NCBI GenBank assembly: GCA_014155875.1
Contig: JACEFZ010017895.1
Coordinates: 396,655-460,654 of the forward strand
DNA length: 64,000 nt
Source of the DNA: Cepaea nemoralis
Lineage: Eukaryota; Mollusca; Gastropoda; Stylommatophora; Helicidae
Reading direction: 5' to 3'
A model generated the notes under the pieces. That model saw nothing but the letters and a program-made list of their open reading frames with translations. It made no database searches and was not told the DNA's origin. Numbering within the stretch: position 1 is the first letter of the stretch; each line of letters starts with the position of its first letter. Below, piece after piece: positions 62,960 to 64,000 of this stretch. The translations under genes and the position numbers were made by a program.

Positions 62960-63450
62960 CGAAACCTCAGTCCCTAAACTCAAGGTATTTATCCAGCTAA
63001 CCTTTTAAGGGGATGACGTGATGCAACGTCTACAGGACCGGCTCATTACAGCAGTCGGCCAAACATTCTATGCTGCAATTCCAGTTATTAGGTACAGAAC
63101 CACACCTATTCACACCCCAGTAGTAAAAGAACATGTTCCTATGTACGCCAAATCCAATTTCATTTACCGATTCACATGCAGGTGCCAGTCTACTTACATC
63201 GGCAGAACAGAGAGACAGTTAAACAACAGGGTGGTCGATCACATACCCAACTGGATTGACAAGATAATACACAAAGGTTATGGGAACCTGGCCAAGCCGA
63301 CAAACAAAAAACCTCCTACGTCATTGATTGGACGGCACGTTTTTTTAAACCGGTCACGCGATTGATAGAGACAATGTGTTTCGTTGATTGTTTAACACAC
63401 AAAATAGTCGGTTGTTAAAGTTCGCAGAAGCCATCATGATTAATCTGCAT
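62960..63450 (+). mobile_element. Penelope-like element, GIY-YIG endonuclease remnant
   Basis: After a stop-broken lead (PKLKVFIQLTF) the frame 63018-63365 reads MQRLQDRLITAVGQTFYAA and KSNFIYRFTCRCQSTYIGRT, then ERQLNNRVVDHIPNW. FIYRFTC and TYIGRTERQL correspond to the GIY and YIG elements with the conserved Arg. A shift near 63340-63350 leads to HAIDRDNVFR and SRLLKFAEAIMINL, where the Glu would be the metal-binding residue. Dead copy, C-terminal end only. Confidence 0.8.
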
Positions 63451-63562
63451 AGGCCAGTTTTGTGAAAACAGAAAGACATTATAATCAGTTTAAAATTACC
63501 GTGGTAGGCAACTGAAATTACTGTGCGAACATTTGTATATTTCAGCGTGAAGGATTTATCTA

Positions 63563-63811
63563 GTTACGAGGGTAAGTTAATAAGTAAGTTACAAATGGCT
63601 CTAGAAAAATAACTAAATAGGATAACAACTTGAAATCAGTTTATTTTTATACATCTTTGTCCCTTATTTCTCAACATAATTTCCACCAACATTGATGCAC
63701 TTATCCCATCATTTTATCAGTCCTGCCATCACGGCTGCATAGAACTGCGTGCTTTGTTTTCATTTACCGGCCATCCCACAGAACTGCGTAATTTACTTTT
63801 TGACTCGCCCT
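63563..63811. mobile_element. Internally deleted mariner-type element
   Basis: Ends gttacgagggtaagttaata and, inverted, gttacgagggcgagtcaaa. Between them the minus strand contains gataagtgcatcaatgttgg and attatgttgag, matching the WDKCINVGGNYVEK-like C terminus of mariner transposases. About 250 bp, non-autonomous. Confidence 0.65.
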
Positions 63812-64000
63812 CGTAACTTTTTCTACCCAGCTATGCATCGTTTTTACGGGATAAACATTTGTCAGCATAAAAACTGAAAACCCAGGTTGGCGGGAGACAT
63901 TTCGCGAATGACGCCGGAAATTAATGTAAAATGAAAACGGGCTTAGGAAAAAAGAGCACACAGTTTTCTTTTTAATGCAAAAAATTTAAGGGGGGGTTTT

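Overview
The window is eukaryotic, almost certainly animal, DNA: intron-split coding exons with GT/AG borders, tRNA-headed SINEs, 5'-truncated non-LTR retrotransposons, DNA-transposon remnants and many tandem arrays. The one host gene recognised is a secreted family-10 glycoside hydrolase (endo-1,4-beta-xylanase type) with an N-terminal carbohydrate-binding module and a Cys-bearing C-terminal region. That architecture is known from gastropod and other molluscan digestive enzymes, so a gastropod mollusc is the best guess; the species cannot be named from sequence alone.

Layout. About 2.3-29.2 kb (minus strand): fourteen exons of the GH10 gene, from a signal-peptide exon at 28981-29171 down to a C-terminal exon at 2318-2547. 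The last exon or exons were not found and probably lie left of position 1. The acid/base motif (HWDVNNE), the nucleophile motif (WVTELD) and the RGHN motif are intact, but four exons appear to hold +1 shifts and one a -1 shift. Three exon/intron junctions (end of exon 2, end of exon 6, start of exon 13) have been tandemly multiplied into the adjoining introns. The introns also hold SINEs, LINE ends, a 21-bp minisatellite, (TA)n, (TTC)n and (CA)n tracts, and a LINE ORF1 fragment.

About 29.3-64 kb: no host exon recognised. This part is tandem arrays and mobile elements: 41-, 45-, 43-, 32-, 37- and 47-bp satellites, a 1-kb polypurine tract, a repeat cluster with inverted ends at 49.4-53.7 kb, LINE 3' ends, an RNase H remnant, hAT miniature elements, a Penelope-like GIY-YIG remnant and a mariner-type miniature element.

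The most interesting structure is at 38.27-42.09 kb. The 37-bp satellite, about 61 units with an 849-bp higher-order period, lies inside one minus-strand tRNA-derived SINE. Its unit can be aligned to the middle of an unexpanded copy of the same SINE at 35103-35352. A second SINE (21.02-21.48 kb) carries its own internal 47-bp array, and a third copy (about 5.08-5.24 kb) shows only a two-unit duplication of the corresponding segment. Together they look like snapshots of satellites being born inside SINEs. A young LINE fragment with a perfect 12-bp target-site duplication later broke the 37-bp array.
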